Source: Chrysochromulina tobinii
Taxonomy: Eukaryota; Haptophyta; Prymnesiales; Chrysochromulinaceae
DNA: 64,000 nt
Reading direction: 5' to 3'
Assembly: GCA_001275005.1 (NCBI GenBank)
Contig: JWZX01002904.1
Coordinates: 1 to 64,000, forward strand
Part shown: piece by piece, positions 1 to 9,305 of the stretch
Position numbering within the stretch: the first letter of the stretch is position 1
Layout: each line of letters starts with the position of its first letter
Made by a program: the position numbers and the translations under genes
Notes under the pieces: generated by a model
Told to the model about the DNA's origin: nothing
What the model saw: the letters and a program-made list of their open reading frames with translations, nothing else
Database searches by the model: none

Positions 1-955
1 CGATGGCGATGGTGGCGGCGGTGATGGCGGAGGTGGTGGCGGCGGAGATGGCGGCGGAGACGACGGCGACGGTGGCGGTGGCGATGGTGACGGTGGTTGC
101 GGGGTCGGTGATGATGGTGACGGTGGTTGCGGGGGCGGTGGTGATGGTGGCGGGAGCAAAGGTGGTGGTGGCGACGGCGATGGTGGCGGCGGTGATGGCG
201 GAGGTCGTGGTGATGGCGGTGGAGGAGACGGTGATGGCGGTGGAGGAGACGGCGGAGGAGGACGTTGAGGAGGGCCGAGGTCGCCGGGTCCATGGGGGGG
301 CGGCGGGGGCGGTAAGGAAGGCGATGGAGGGGGCGGCAGACTGGGTGGTGAGGGCGAGGGTGGTGGTGAGGGCGAGGGTGGAGGTGGGGAAGGCGATGGC
401 GGTGGGGGCGAGGGCGACGGTGGCGGGGGCGAGGGCGATGCTGGCGGCTGCATGGGACGCGGAGGCGGGGGTGGTTGGGCCCTCGAAAAGACGCGCACCT
501 CGGCAAGGTTAATGATGCGTGCGCTCCCCGGCAGCACAATAGTGACGTAGGTTCCCGTAAGACCAGGGCTCGATAGATTGCCCCCCAGGCAGTCGAACGA
601 AAACGGTCCGACTGTAGCTGGAGCAATCTGATCATGCACTCCGCATGCTTGCGACGTAGCTGAGTTGTAGTCTCCTGGCGAAGCACCGACCCATATTTGG
701 AAGGGCGACAGGCGATCCTGGCAGCAGTCGCCGCGATTGTGGATCATCACATGACTCACGGCGGTCTGGCCCCGAGATCTGAATCGACAGCCACGGATTA
801 GAGCCCTGCAGCGAGTGGCACATGTTGGTCGTCTGGCCATCGATGCACTTCGAGGCAAAATGCGTCTCGGACGTGGTGCTCAGAACGGCGCTCAGGCGTG
901 GGATCGCGGGCATGCTGGCAAGGGGAGGGGTCGGCGATGGTGGTGGTGGCAAAGG

Positions 956-989
<34 letters not shown>

Positions 990-1654
990 AACGGAGGTGC
1001 TGGCGGCGGCGAGGGCGGCGGAGGTCGCAGCGGATATGGAAACATGGGACACCAGGCGTATCTGTACGGGTTGGCCGGCGACTCGCAGTTGGCCTGTGAC
1101 TCACTGAGCCAGTTTGTTAGAGGCGCAAAACTCGTGCACGTGGCGCATTGGGACGCCGAAAGGTTCGGAGGCCAGGTGCAGCAATGCGCATTGGGCGGCG
1201 GCGGTGGTGGAGGTCTTGCTGGCGGTGGCGATGGTGGCGGAGGCGGCGAGGTGATCTTGCACCACCTGTACTGTTGAAGATTGACGCTGGACTCACAATT
1301 CCCTGCAGATGCCGATAACCAATTAGTGGAGGGCGCAAATGCCAAGCAACTGCTGCAGGACGGTAGCGGCCGTGGCCATGTGCAGCAGGACCAGCCATCT
1401 GCAGCCGATGGCGGGATCGGGCACCACGTGTATTGTAATGTGGGATCGGTCGCTTGGTTGATCGGAGACAAGCAATTGGCCGACGAGTTGCTGAGCCAGT
1501 TACCGGGCTCCGAAAAGGAGGTGCACTGGATGCAGTTATTGTTCAATGCGACGGCGCGTGGCCAGACGCAGCACGAGGACTGAGTGGCTGGTGGTGGAGG
1601 CGGCGGCCCCTGGGCTGCAACGACAGCGAGGCTGACGAGCAGGAGCCGGCGCAT
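1..1654 (-). CDS. Secreted hydroxyproline-rich protein with Cys-rich repeats and a fucolectin-type domain (partial, one frameshift)
   Basis: The ATG at 1654 opens a signal peptide (residues 1-15, MRRLLLVSLAVVAAQ). Three Cys/Trp repeats follow at about residues 28-78, 89-132 and 158-202, each of the form CCxWP...CxxC...NWLS...NC...YxWC, separated by SPPPP runs. From about residue 255 a F5/8-type or fucolectin-like domain begins (CIDG, then NPWLSIQISG). The frame breaks at the C run at 770-773. One base earlier in frame the domain continues with NRGDCCQDRLSPF and ends in a LAEVRVF strand near 490. A long SPPPP tail then runs off the left edge, so the C-terminus is not seen. Family knowledge: SP(n) tails are hydroxylated and arabinosylated in algal wall proteins. 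The role is inferred to be a cell-surface adhesin or wall protein. The frame break is either an assembly indel or a real lesion. Confidence 0.75.
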
Positions 1655-1860
1655 GAGACCTTAGAGCCGCGTCGGAGCCTCTTGATGCGCAAAGCGCCCG
1701 TCGTACGAATCAAGAAGAAAGATGCAACAGTTGATGCAACTAACCTCTGTAACTCTCAATCAAGCCGAGCATGTGCATGCAAGTTTACATGTACCCACCT
1801 ACTGCGTGTATGAAATAGATGAATCTGCGAGGCGCTGCGTTCACAGGATGAAGTGCACCA

Positions 1861-1973
1861 TCGAAAGGCGAGCACCTGCTTCCCTATAATCACGATGAAA
1901 TACACTCGCCGTGTCAAGAGGCCCCCGCCGCCGGGCGGCGGCGGCGGCGGTAGTGGCGGTAGTGGCGGCGACT
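1861..1973 (+). repeat. Dispersed repeat, copy 1
   Basis: It shares with 4160-4293 the string AAAGGCGAGCACC near its left end, an A/T-containing middle, and a near-identical 3' block GCCGGGCGGCGGCGGCGG followed by TAGTGGCGGTAGTGGCGGC and GACTTC. The middle is more diverged and of different length. In this copy the 3' block is read as the Gly-rich N-terminus of the NHL protein. Confidence 0.65.
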
Positions 1974-3671
1974 TCGTCACGGTGACGCTGCTCGCGTATC
2001 TCGAAGAGCTGCACCGGACGTCTGGGCGAGCATGGCCACCTCCAAACGGTCCGAAGGCATTTCCACTGCGTGACGGCAGCGAGGCGCAGTCGCCAACCGG
2101 CGATGCTTACCTCCTCCTGCGTGCCACCCACGATTCCGCATGTGACGCGCCCTTCTTCTCGATCCCGTTGCCGGACGGCGGTGTGTGCATCGCCGACTAT
2201 GGAAAGCACGCCGTGCGCTTCCTCTCGGCTGACGGCACGCCGTTGCTCGCACTTGGCGGCGGTGGCGACGCACAGGCAGGGGCAGCAGCGCTAACGCACC
2301 CGCTCGGGATGGCGCTCGAAAGTACGGGCACGCTCTACGTGGCCGACGAATCGGGGCGCGTCTTGCAGCTCGACGAGGCTGGGCGATGCCTGCGCACCTT
2401 CTCGGCACACGGCCCGGGCGGCGAGGTCCAAGATCGGCCAATTGAGGCGTGGCTCCCGCACGGTGGGGCAGCGCGTGCCGCCAGAGCGCCGGCGCGGCCC
2501 CTGCAGCCTGGCGAGCTGAGCGAGTCGAATCCAACCATGGAGCTCACCACGCTGCCATCCGCGCCGCCGCCTCCTGCAGCGTCGCTGTCGTCGCCGTCGC
2601 CAGCGGGGTCTCAAGCAGCGAGCGGCTTGGGCGGTGCGGAGGGCGCCTTTCTGCCCTCGGGCGTGGCCTTGGGCCCAGGTGGGCGTCTGTATCTCTCGGA
2701 CCGACGGCACGACCGCATCGTGTGCCTCGGCACCCTGAGCGCCCACGGCGGCGCTCTGAGCTCCGCCCACGACGGCGCCCACGGCTCCGCCCACGACGGC
2801 GCCCAAGGCTCCGCCCACGACGGCGCCAAGGGCTCCGCCTTCGCCTTCGGCGCGCGAGGCAGCGGCCCCGCCGAGCTACACGACCCGCGAGGCTTGGCGG
2901 TGCATACAGGGCAGGTGTGGGTCGCTGACATGTGTAACCACCGCATCAGGTGGGTCTCACTGAGTGCATGCTGATTGCCTCCCTCATCAGGTGTGGGTCG
3001 CTGACATGTGTAACCACCGCATCAGCGTCTTCTCGCTCCGAGGCAGGCCGTTGCGCCAATTGGGACGGTACGGCGCCGCGCCGGGCGAGTTTCGTCACCC
3101 GGTCGGCGTCGCGCTCGTCTCGGACTTGCTGCTGGTCTCCGAGTACAGCGGCGGGCGCGTGCAGGTCCTCACGCTGGAAGGAGGGCCCCTCCAAGTGATT
3201 GGACCGTCGGCCTTCGGTGGCGCGTGCTTGGGCGCCATCGGCGCGGATGCGCGCCGTGCCACCGTGTGCGACACCGCAGGCCGGGTCCATCTTTTCGACC
3301 TCGTGCGCCGCGGCGCGCACCCCGCCGCCGAAGACACTCATCCTGACGAAGCTCATGGTGACGAAGCTCATGGTGACGAAGCTTCGCTGCAGGATGAGAA
3401 TGCTGCTGCTGCTGCTGCGCGGGCGGCCACCCTCCGTCGCACGCGCGCTGGACGCGTCCAGCTGGCGGTCGAAGCTGCGGACTACTCCGGCGTGCTCGCG
3501 GCACTGACCCGTGATGACATGGCGGCGCTCGTGCCCGAGGCGCTCGCCCATGCCGCAGCGCACCCAGCGCAGTACCAGCTACCTCCCTGCCGGCCGGCGG
3601 ACGCTCTGGTCGCCGAGTTCGAGCAGCATCTCGCGGGACGCGCGCCGCCGCTCGGTCCGCCGCACTGGTAA
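1895..3671 (+). CDS. NHL-repeat (beta-propeller) protein, two exons
   Basis: Exons are 1895-2914 and 2991-3671, with a 76-nt phase-0 intron. At least five NHL-type blades are visible: GGVCIADYGKHAVRFL, GTLYVADESGRVLQL, GRLYLSDRRHDRIVCL, GQVWVADMCNHRISVF and DLLLVSEYSGGRVQVL. NHL propellers bind protein or RNA; no catalytic domain is seen. Between blades lie tandem octapeptides (SAHDGA-type, 2755-2840) and later DEAHG repeats (3340-3380). The first in-frame ATG is 1895, which would give an N-terminus of KRPPPPGGGGGGSGGSGG; that stretch belongs to a repeat also present at 4240-4293, so the true start could lie elsewhere or in an unseen upstream exon. The C-terminal 70 residues look helical and are not recognised. 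The intron is unusual because its first 35 nt copy the start of exon 2. Confidence 0.75.
2912..3025 (+). repeat. 38-bp direct repeat that creates an intron
   Basis: An identical 38-bp segment lies at 2912-2949 and 2988-3025 (76-bp period). It starts with the proto-splice motif CAG|GTGTGG. The first copy holds the 5' splice site; the second holds the 3' splice site and the start of exon 2. Only splicing from 2915 to 2990 keeps the NHL frame. Confidence 0.9.
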
Positions 3672-4311
3672 GTGCTCGTAGCATGGACCCGATTGCCACG
3701 GTCTCGGACTCGGTGGCGGGTGGGTCGCCGTCGGCGTGCGGGCCTACGCGCTCGTCTCAGCCACCGAGCACAGACGTCTGTGCCTCTGAGCGCACTTCAG
3801 GGACCGCCAGTGAACACAACCATTCAGAACCAAACCTAACGCGTAACGGAGAGGCTGTAAGAGCACATGCATGCGTTTCCCCCACGATCGACCGAGCGTG
3901 TATAAACAGAACGAATCTGCCGCGCCGGGCGTCCGTCGGTGCCCTCTCGCTGGCCGGCGGCCGCGCAGCCAGGTATGAAGTGCCGTGGTGCGGGGTGCGC
4001 TCTGCAAGCTAAGCTTCGTCGCACAAGCTACAAGCCAAGCGCACCAGTCGAAATACAACACATCAAGTATCTAAACAAGCGCAACCGAGTGTACTCCACG
4101 TGTGTAGCGCCAGCGATGTATAGGAAAGAGTGGGCTTGCCTGCTTGCTTGAGTGCACTCAAACGAAAGGCGAGCACCCGCTACACTGAATAAACACGAGG
4201 ATGGACACATGCCAGAAGCGGCCCGGCCTTAGCCCGGCCGCCGGGCGGAGGCGGCGGCGGCGGCGGTAGTGGCGGTAGTGGCGGCGACTTCTACAAGGGT
4301 TGATACACTGT
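3672..4311. other. Intergenic region, convergent genes, with a repeat copy
   Basis: This lies between the NHL stop and the CPBP stop. No supported gene. Its right part (about 4160-4293) carries the second copy of a GC-rich repeat whose other copy lies at the 5' end of the NHL gene. A TATA-like GTGTATAAA occurs at about 3899-3907 with no gene attached. Confidence 0.6.
4160..4293 (+). repeat. Dispersed repeat, copy 2
   Basis: Direct-orientation partner of 1861-1973. It is non-coding here and ends just beyond the stop of the minus-strand CPBP gene. The two copies flank the NHL gene. Confidence 0.6.
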
Positions 4312-5274
4312 TCAAAACGGCAAGGTCGAGCCCACCTGCGCCGCGCGTAGCGCAGTGACGAGCGCATTGAACGTGGCGTGGCTCACGAAGACGAGAGGGA
4401 GAGAGCCGCCTGAGCGCTGGTAGAGGACGCCGAGGAAGAGGCCGAGAAGCTGGAACAGCAGCAGCGCCAGCGACGCCTGCTCGGAGAGTAGTAGCAGCTC
4501 GCGCACGGGCACCTGGTACGCGGCGTACGCGACGGCGGAGGCGAGCAGGGCCATTGTGGCCGAGCCGCCCGCGCGCTCGATGGCGCTGATCAAAAAGGCG
4601 CGAAAGAACGCCTCGTCGGCCAGCGGCGCGATCAGAAGCAGCTCAACCGCCTGGGGCAGCTCAGGCCAGGGCCGTGGCGCAGGTACCCAGTCGATGCCGA
4701 GCAGCTGCGCTGCAAGAGCGATGGCAATTCCAAACCCAAAGGCGAACGTGACGCCCGCGCCGGGCCCGCCGAGGTATGTGATCTGGAAAAAGGGGCTGCT
4801 GTCGACGCGGGCTGGGTCGGCTCGCAGACGGGCCCACTCCTGCGGCGGAAGGCCAATGGCTGCTTGCAGCGCCACAAAGGCGACGAGGCCGAGCAGGCGG
4901 TAGACTGCGCCCTCTGCCTCGAGACCGGCAGCCTGTGTGACGGCGATTGCGGCTGCGTTGAGCAGCACAAAGGCGATGCTGCCGAGGCCTGCATCGACCC
5001 ATGCTGGCGTCACCTGGAAGAGGTTCGCGGCTGCGGCTCGCGTCGGCGCAAATAGCTCGCGCAGCGGCGGCATTGACGGCGGCGGCGCTTTCGGCGGCCT
5101 GACTGGCAGGTCGTCATCATCGATGAGCAGCAACGGCAACGCGCTCCCGTGGCGGAGCGGCGAGTCCGTCAGTGGTGTTCTACGTCGCACCCCCTGGGGT
5201 GCGCTGTGTAGCACGCCGCTTGGCGACCAGCTCGCCTGGACGCCTATCACGAGCGCGCCGATGATAGGTTGCAT
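4312..5274 (-). CDS. CPBP-family intramembrane protease homologue
   Basis: A predicted multi-pass membrane protein of 320 aa from the ATG at 5274. An in-frame ATG further upstream (5601) would overlap the divergent gene, so the inner start is preferred. The CPBP/Abi signature is visible: motif 1 is APLADEAFFRAF (family EExxxR, here DExxxR), and motif 3 is FVSHATFNA (HxxxN). Motif 2, normally FxxxH, reads AVAYAAYQ and lacks its histidine. Hydrophobic segments occupy most of the C-terminal 250 residues. The N-terminal 80 residues are Ser/Pro/Arg-rich and could be an organelle pre-sequence. The family includes CAAX prenyl endopeptidases and plastid proteins such as BCM/SCO4. With motif 2 altered, catalysis is uncertain. 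It starts only 38 bp from the divergent RING gene. Confidence 0.75.
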   Translation of the reverse strand: MQPIIGALVIGVQASWSPSGVLHSAPQGVRRRTPLTDSPLRHGSALPLLLIDDDDLPVRPPKAPPPSMPPLRELFAPTRAAAANLFQVTPAWVDAGLGSIAFVLLNAAAIAVTQAAGLEAEGAVYRLLGLVAFVALQAAIGLPPQEWARLRADPARVDSSPFFQITYLGGPGAGVTFAFGFGIAIALAAQLLGIDWVPAPRPWPELPQAVELLLIAPLADEAFFRAFLISAIERAGGSATMALLASAVAYAAYQVPVRELLLLSEQASLALLLFQLLGLFLGVLYQRSGGSLPLVFVSHATFNALVTALRAAQVGSTLPF

Positions 5275-5312
5275 GAATTCCGCAATCCGTCCCGATCGAA
5301 GCCCTTTCTTGG

Positions 5313-6458
5313 ATGGGGGCGAACTCGTCTGCTCCGGCACGGCCTGCGGGCGCGGGAACTTCGACACCCCCTGGAGACCAACCCCGTCGTCAGCCTGGAA
5401 TCGGCGGTGGCGCATATCCGGTGCGCCAGCAGCCTGCAGCAGACGCGCAAAGCACAGCCGGGAAGTCCTCCCTGGAGGCATTGCCTTGGCTGCGGCTGCC
5501 TCTCTCTCACACAGCCCTTGTTCGTCAACGCGCGTCTCCGCAGGGCCGGGCAGCGACGGCGGCCGGCGGCGGCTATCCAGGCCAGCGCATGGGCGTGACA
5601 TCAATGCAGCAATACTACCTTGAGGGCATGCGGCCCGAGGCCGGCAGCGCCTTCTTGCCCCGCGGGCCAGCGCCTCCGCCGCAAGTGTCGAAGACGTGCA
5701 CGATCCGCAACGACGTGAACCTCAAGAAGGGCTCGATGAGGCTCGTACGCGACGCGGCGCGCCCCACGCTACATCACCTCGAGTTCACTTTTGACGCGTC
5801 GAGCGCGTGCACCATCCGTGTCTTCTACTACGCCACCGAGGAGGTGGGCGCGAACGGTGCTCTCAAGTTCACGCCGCTCAAGCCGAGCGGCGCGATCGCG
5901 CCCGAGGATCGCGCCCAGGGCCTCGGCCAGGCGTACCGCGCACAGCTGCCCCTAAACCTCGCCGAGTACACGAAGGAAGAGCTCAAGGCGGGTGACCGCT
6001 TCCCGATCATCGTGGCCTTAGAGAGTAAGGCGACTTCGGCGGTGAACGCGCAGGCGACGTTCGCGAACGCCGTCTTCACCGATGCGGGCGCCACCGTCGT
6101 GCCGCTCAAGCAGAAGATCCAGGTTGTGAACCCGAACCCGCAAAGCCCGTCCGAAGCTTATATGCTCTACGAGCTGCAGGAGATTTTTGGCATCGAGGGC
6201 GCCAGCGGCGACGCGAGCGCGTTGGCTGACGGCGACGGCGGTGACAATGGGCGCGAGTGCGTCGTTTGTATGACAGCGCCGCGGGACACGACCGTGCTGC
6301 CCTGCCGCCACATGTGCCTGTGCTCCGAATGCGCCCAAGTCCTTCGCATGCAGGCCGAGAAGTGCCCCATCTGCCGCACACCCATTCAACAGCTCCTCCA
6401 GATCAAAATCGCTCCCGGAGTGCCCGTCGAGATCCCGCCGCCGAGAGCCGCTGCGTAG
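5313..6458 (+). CDS. RING-type E3 ubiquitin ligase, LUL/MGRN1 family
   Basis: 381 aa from the ATG at 5313. The N-terminus MGANSS fits the MGxxxS N-myristoylation pattern known for plant LOG2/LUL ligases. The conserved DAR2-type region starts at CTIRNDVNLKKGSMRLV (about residues 128-145) and continues through LEFTFDASSACTIRVFYY. A C-terminal C3HC4 RING is complete: CVVCMTAPRDTTVLPCRH, then MCLCSECAQVL and KCPICRTPI. This family ubiquitinates membrane and trafficking cargo. About 90 residues before the conserved region are low-complexity; part could be an unrecognised intron, since a CAG acceptor-like site precedes GRAATAAGGG. It shares a very short divergent intergenic region with the CPBP gene. 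Confidence 0.85.
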   Translation: MGANSSAPARPAGAGTSTPPGDQPRRQPGIGGGAYPVRQQPAADAQSTAGKSSLEALPWLRLPLSHTALVRQRASPQGRAATAAGGGYPGQRMGVTSMQQYYLEGMRPEAGSAFLPRGPAPPPQVSKTCTIRNDVNLKKGSMRLVRDAARPTLHHLEFTFDASSACTIRVFYYATEEVGANGALKFTPLKPSGAIAPEDRAQGLGQAYRAQLPLNLAEYTKEELKAGDRFPIIVALESKATSAVNAQATFANAVFTDAGATVVPLKQKIQVVNPNPQSPSEAYMLYELQEIFGIEGASGDASALADGDGGDNGRECVVCMTAPRDTTVLPCRHMCLCSECAQVLRMQAEKCPICRTPIQQLLQIKIAPGVPVEIPPPRAAA

Positions 6459-6859
6459 GCGGCGCTGCGTAGGCGGCGCCAGCTTGCTCGCAGACGAGGC
6501 TTGCGAAGGCTACCGTCGCTTCCGCGACTTCGCACTTGTTCCGCGAGCGTTCGGAGCCGAGCGCGGGCGAGGGCGGCTCGACTGCGCGGTGTGGCCTCTC
6601 ATATGTGCTTGTCGCCGGTGAGCTCGACTTGTACTTTTGTCGCGCGCATGTATCTATTACTGCTGTGCAACCTCATCGTATCGAGTTTGACCTTAAAGGA
6701 AGATGAGGACGCCGTTGCCACTGCACCAAACCGAAATCATGCACGACCGGACCGGTGCATCCGCCCGGAGGCCTACGACCGCCTCTACATTATCCGCCTC
6801 TCATCTCTCCAGGGGTTCATACAACACCTAAAGAAGGAGGGACGACGCGCTTACATCAT
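6459..6859. other. Intergenic region, convergent
   Basis: This lies between the RING gene stop and the eL10 stop. It holds both 3' ends; no gene or repeat is recognised. Confidence 0.6.
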
Positions 6860-7564
6860 TTAGCCGCTGGCATCGAGGCCCAGCGCGACGGGGTCCGTCT
6901 CCGGGTTGAGCATGGAGAGCGGCAGCTTGGACAGCTCGCGCTGGCCGAGCGGGCCGTACGTGGGGATGACCTGCACGTTGATGCCGTCCTTGACCAGGCG
7001 GCCCTGATCCCTGAATTTCTCGTACTGCTCCTTGGTGAGCTTGGAGAAGCCGTAGTTGCCCGACACGACGACGCGCTGCCGGCCTGGCAGCTTGTACTTG
7101 GCGCGGCGGAGCGCCTCGAGCACCTGGGGCTCGTGGAACTCCTTGGCGCGCACCGAGAAGAGGATCTGGCCGATGCTCACACGCGCGACGGTGCCGTACG
7201 TCTTGCCGAAGGCGCCGCGCATGCCAGTCTGCAGCCGATCCGCGCCGGCGCACGAGAGCATTTTGTTGATGCGAAGCACGTGCCACGGGTGCACACGGAT
7301 GCGAAGGTGGAAAGCATCCTTGCCAGCGTTCTTCACCATGTACTTGTTGCAGGCAACACGCGCGGCCTCGAGCGTCTCAGACGAGATCTGCTCTTTCTCC
7401 ATGGAGACCATGTGCGCAGCGAACGGGAAGACATCGATGGCGAGCTTCTTCTTGCCAGCGTCGTAGATGCGGATCTTCGGGTCAGGCACACCACGGTTGA
7501 AGCGAGACTTCGGGTACGGCTTGTTCTTCTGGTACCGATAGCACTTGAAAGGGCGGCGGCCCAT
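6860..7564 (-). CDS. RPL10: 60S ribosomal protein L10 (uL16 family, eukaryotic)
   Basis: A 234-aa intron-free reading frame, somewhat longer than the usual 210-220 aa. It starts [20 protein letters not shown], the hallmark eukaryotic L10 N-terminus, and carries [36 protein letters not shown] and [15 protein letters not shown]. The last contains the loop near the peptidyl-transferase centre. It is a 60S subunit protein needed for subunit joining. The ATG at 7564 is chosen over further extension because MGRRP is universal. A CAG acceptor-like site lies in the leader about 20 nt upstream, so a 5' UTR intron is possible. It is divergent from the TPR-DnaJ gene. Confidence 0.97.
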   Translation of the reverse strand: MGRRPFKCYRYQKNKPYPKSRFNRGVPDPKIRIYDAGKKKLAIDVFPFAAHMVSMEKEQISSETLEAARVACNKYMVKNAGKDAFHLRIRVHPWHVLRINKMLSCAGADRLQTGMRGAFGKTYGTVARVSIGQILFSVRAKEFHEPQVLEALRRAKYKLPGRQRVVVSGNYGFSKLTKEQYEKFRDQGRLVKDGINVQVIPTYGPLGQRELSKLPLSMLNPETDPVALGLDASG

Positions 7565-7976
7565 GGTAGTTAGTGCAGCGGCCTGCGGGCACAAGGCAGG
7601 CACGCATTCGCGATGAGCGTGCGAGCAGGACAGGCAATGATCAGCCGCAGCTCAATCGCCCGCTCTCTGCCCTCTGCGGGTCGCTGCCTCAACCACCGGC
7701 CGGCAGCGGTGCCTGGCGGCTCCCAGGGGTGCACGGCGGCTCTGAGCAGCCTCTGCGCCTCAGCCACGCCAGCGCCGGCGCCTCGAGTGCGCGCACGCCG
7801 CACGCGACGGCATGAGCCTCACCGAGCAGAAGCGCAGGGCGGAGCACGAGACAGCCCCGACTGTGAAAACTTTCCTATGAGATCTGACGGGGTTCGGATC
7901 AACATTCGACTGCAAGGCGCCCACACGCTCCTCTTTCGAGTTGCCGAGGAAGGGTGCGCCGCACGTGCCCGTTGCG
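7565..7976. other. Divergent intergenic region, eL10 / TPR-DnaJ
   Basis: It holds both promoters and leaders. No TATA box or other element could be identified with confidence. Confidence 0.5.
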
Positions 7977-9274
7977 ATGGGCGACTTCGACATCGAGCCG
8001 CCCACGGCCAAGGAGAACCTCTTCCACCCTGGCCTCTTCGACGCCGTCAGCTCGGGGGGCACGCCGCGCAAGCGCAACCGCTTCAGAAGGCCGGCCACTG
8101 GCAGCAGCCGCTCCCCACTGGGCGATTCGAGCGCGAGCGGCGAGGCGACGGACGCGGCAGCCGCGGATGCCATCGACGCGAGCGCTCACGAGCTGGATGC
8201 CATGCCGAGCTCGCATCCCGTCAAGGGCGTCACCATCACCGCCGAGCAGATGGCCGACCTCACCAAAGAGGAGCGCGAGCTCCTCGCCAAGCTGAGCGCG
8301 CGGCTGCCGGCGCTGAGGCCGTCGGCCACGGAGCCGACGACACCGCCCGCCGCCGCCAAGGAGCGCGCCATTTCGCCGCCGCATCCGCCGCCTCCGCCGC
8401 AGCCGCCCACGCCCGCCAACAGCAGCGCGGCTGTGCTCGGTTCCGCGGCGAGCGTGGCGGCCGCGGAGGCGGCCGCCGCGGCCGCCGTGGCGGCACTACT
8501 CGCCAGTGGCGCGCCGCTCGGCGGCTTCACCGTCGGCGCCAATGGCCCGCTGCCTGTGCCGCCGGCGCGGCGCAAGCCAGTGTCACCGCCAAGTGCCACG
8601 AAACCAGCCGTCGCCGCTGAGGTCACCAGCTTTGCCCGGCCTTCCACAGCGTTGCCAACGGTGAGCGTGCCGCTGCACTGGTCGCCGCCCGCCGCCTCCG
8701 CTGCTGCCGGCGCTTTTTTCGGCAACGGTGTGACGGCACAGCCCTCACCCATCGAGGTGATCATGGCCGATGCGGCCCCGGACATCGATGACGACAGCCC
8801 TCAGTTCAGCGTTGGGGCGGGCGACGAAGGCGCACGCAGCTCGCGCTCGGCGGGCCGGCGCGCGAAGCCAGCGTCCGCGCGCCGCGTCCCGTCTGTCGGC
8901 CGTGCCGGCGACGGCTTCGGCGACGAGGCCGGCGCCGCGATTGAGCCGACTGCGTCCCTCGCTGAGCGGTTTCGTCAAGTGGGCCTGCACTCCGAGAGGG
9001 ATCTCTCCGCGAACGTGCCCACGGCCGCCACGGCCAGCAGCGTGCCCAGCATCCCCGGCGCCCCCGGCGCGCCCGCGGCCGGCGCCGGCGCCTTCGCTCC
9101 GCCGCCTGACCTGACGTTTAGCATCGGCGCGGAGGAGGCCGCGGCGCGGCGAGCGGGCCGCCGTCGCCCCGGCACGGGCTTCGCGCGCTCGGGTGCGGTC
9201 TCGTCTGAGGAGGCAGAGGGGAGCACGAGCGCCATCCCGAACGCCTTTTCGAGCACCTCCTCGGCCGCGCCGCC

Positions 9275-9305
<31 letters not shown>

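Noticed and set aside
3-512. Plus-strand Ala/Val/Met-rich frame
   Set aside because: It is the complement of the SPPPP-coding tail of the minus-strand hydroxyproline-rich protein; Pro codons read backwards give Gly/Val/Ala.
7613-8620. Arg/Ala-rich plus-strand frame
   Set aside because: Shadow of the TPR-DnaJ gene in another frame.
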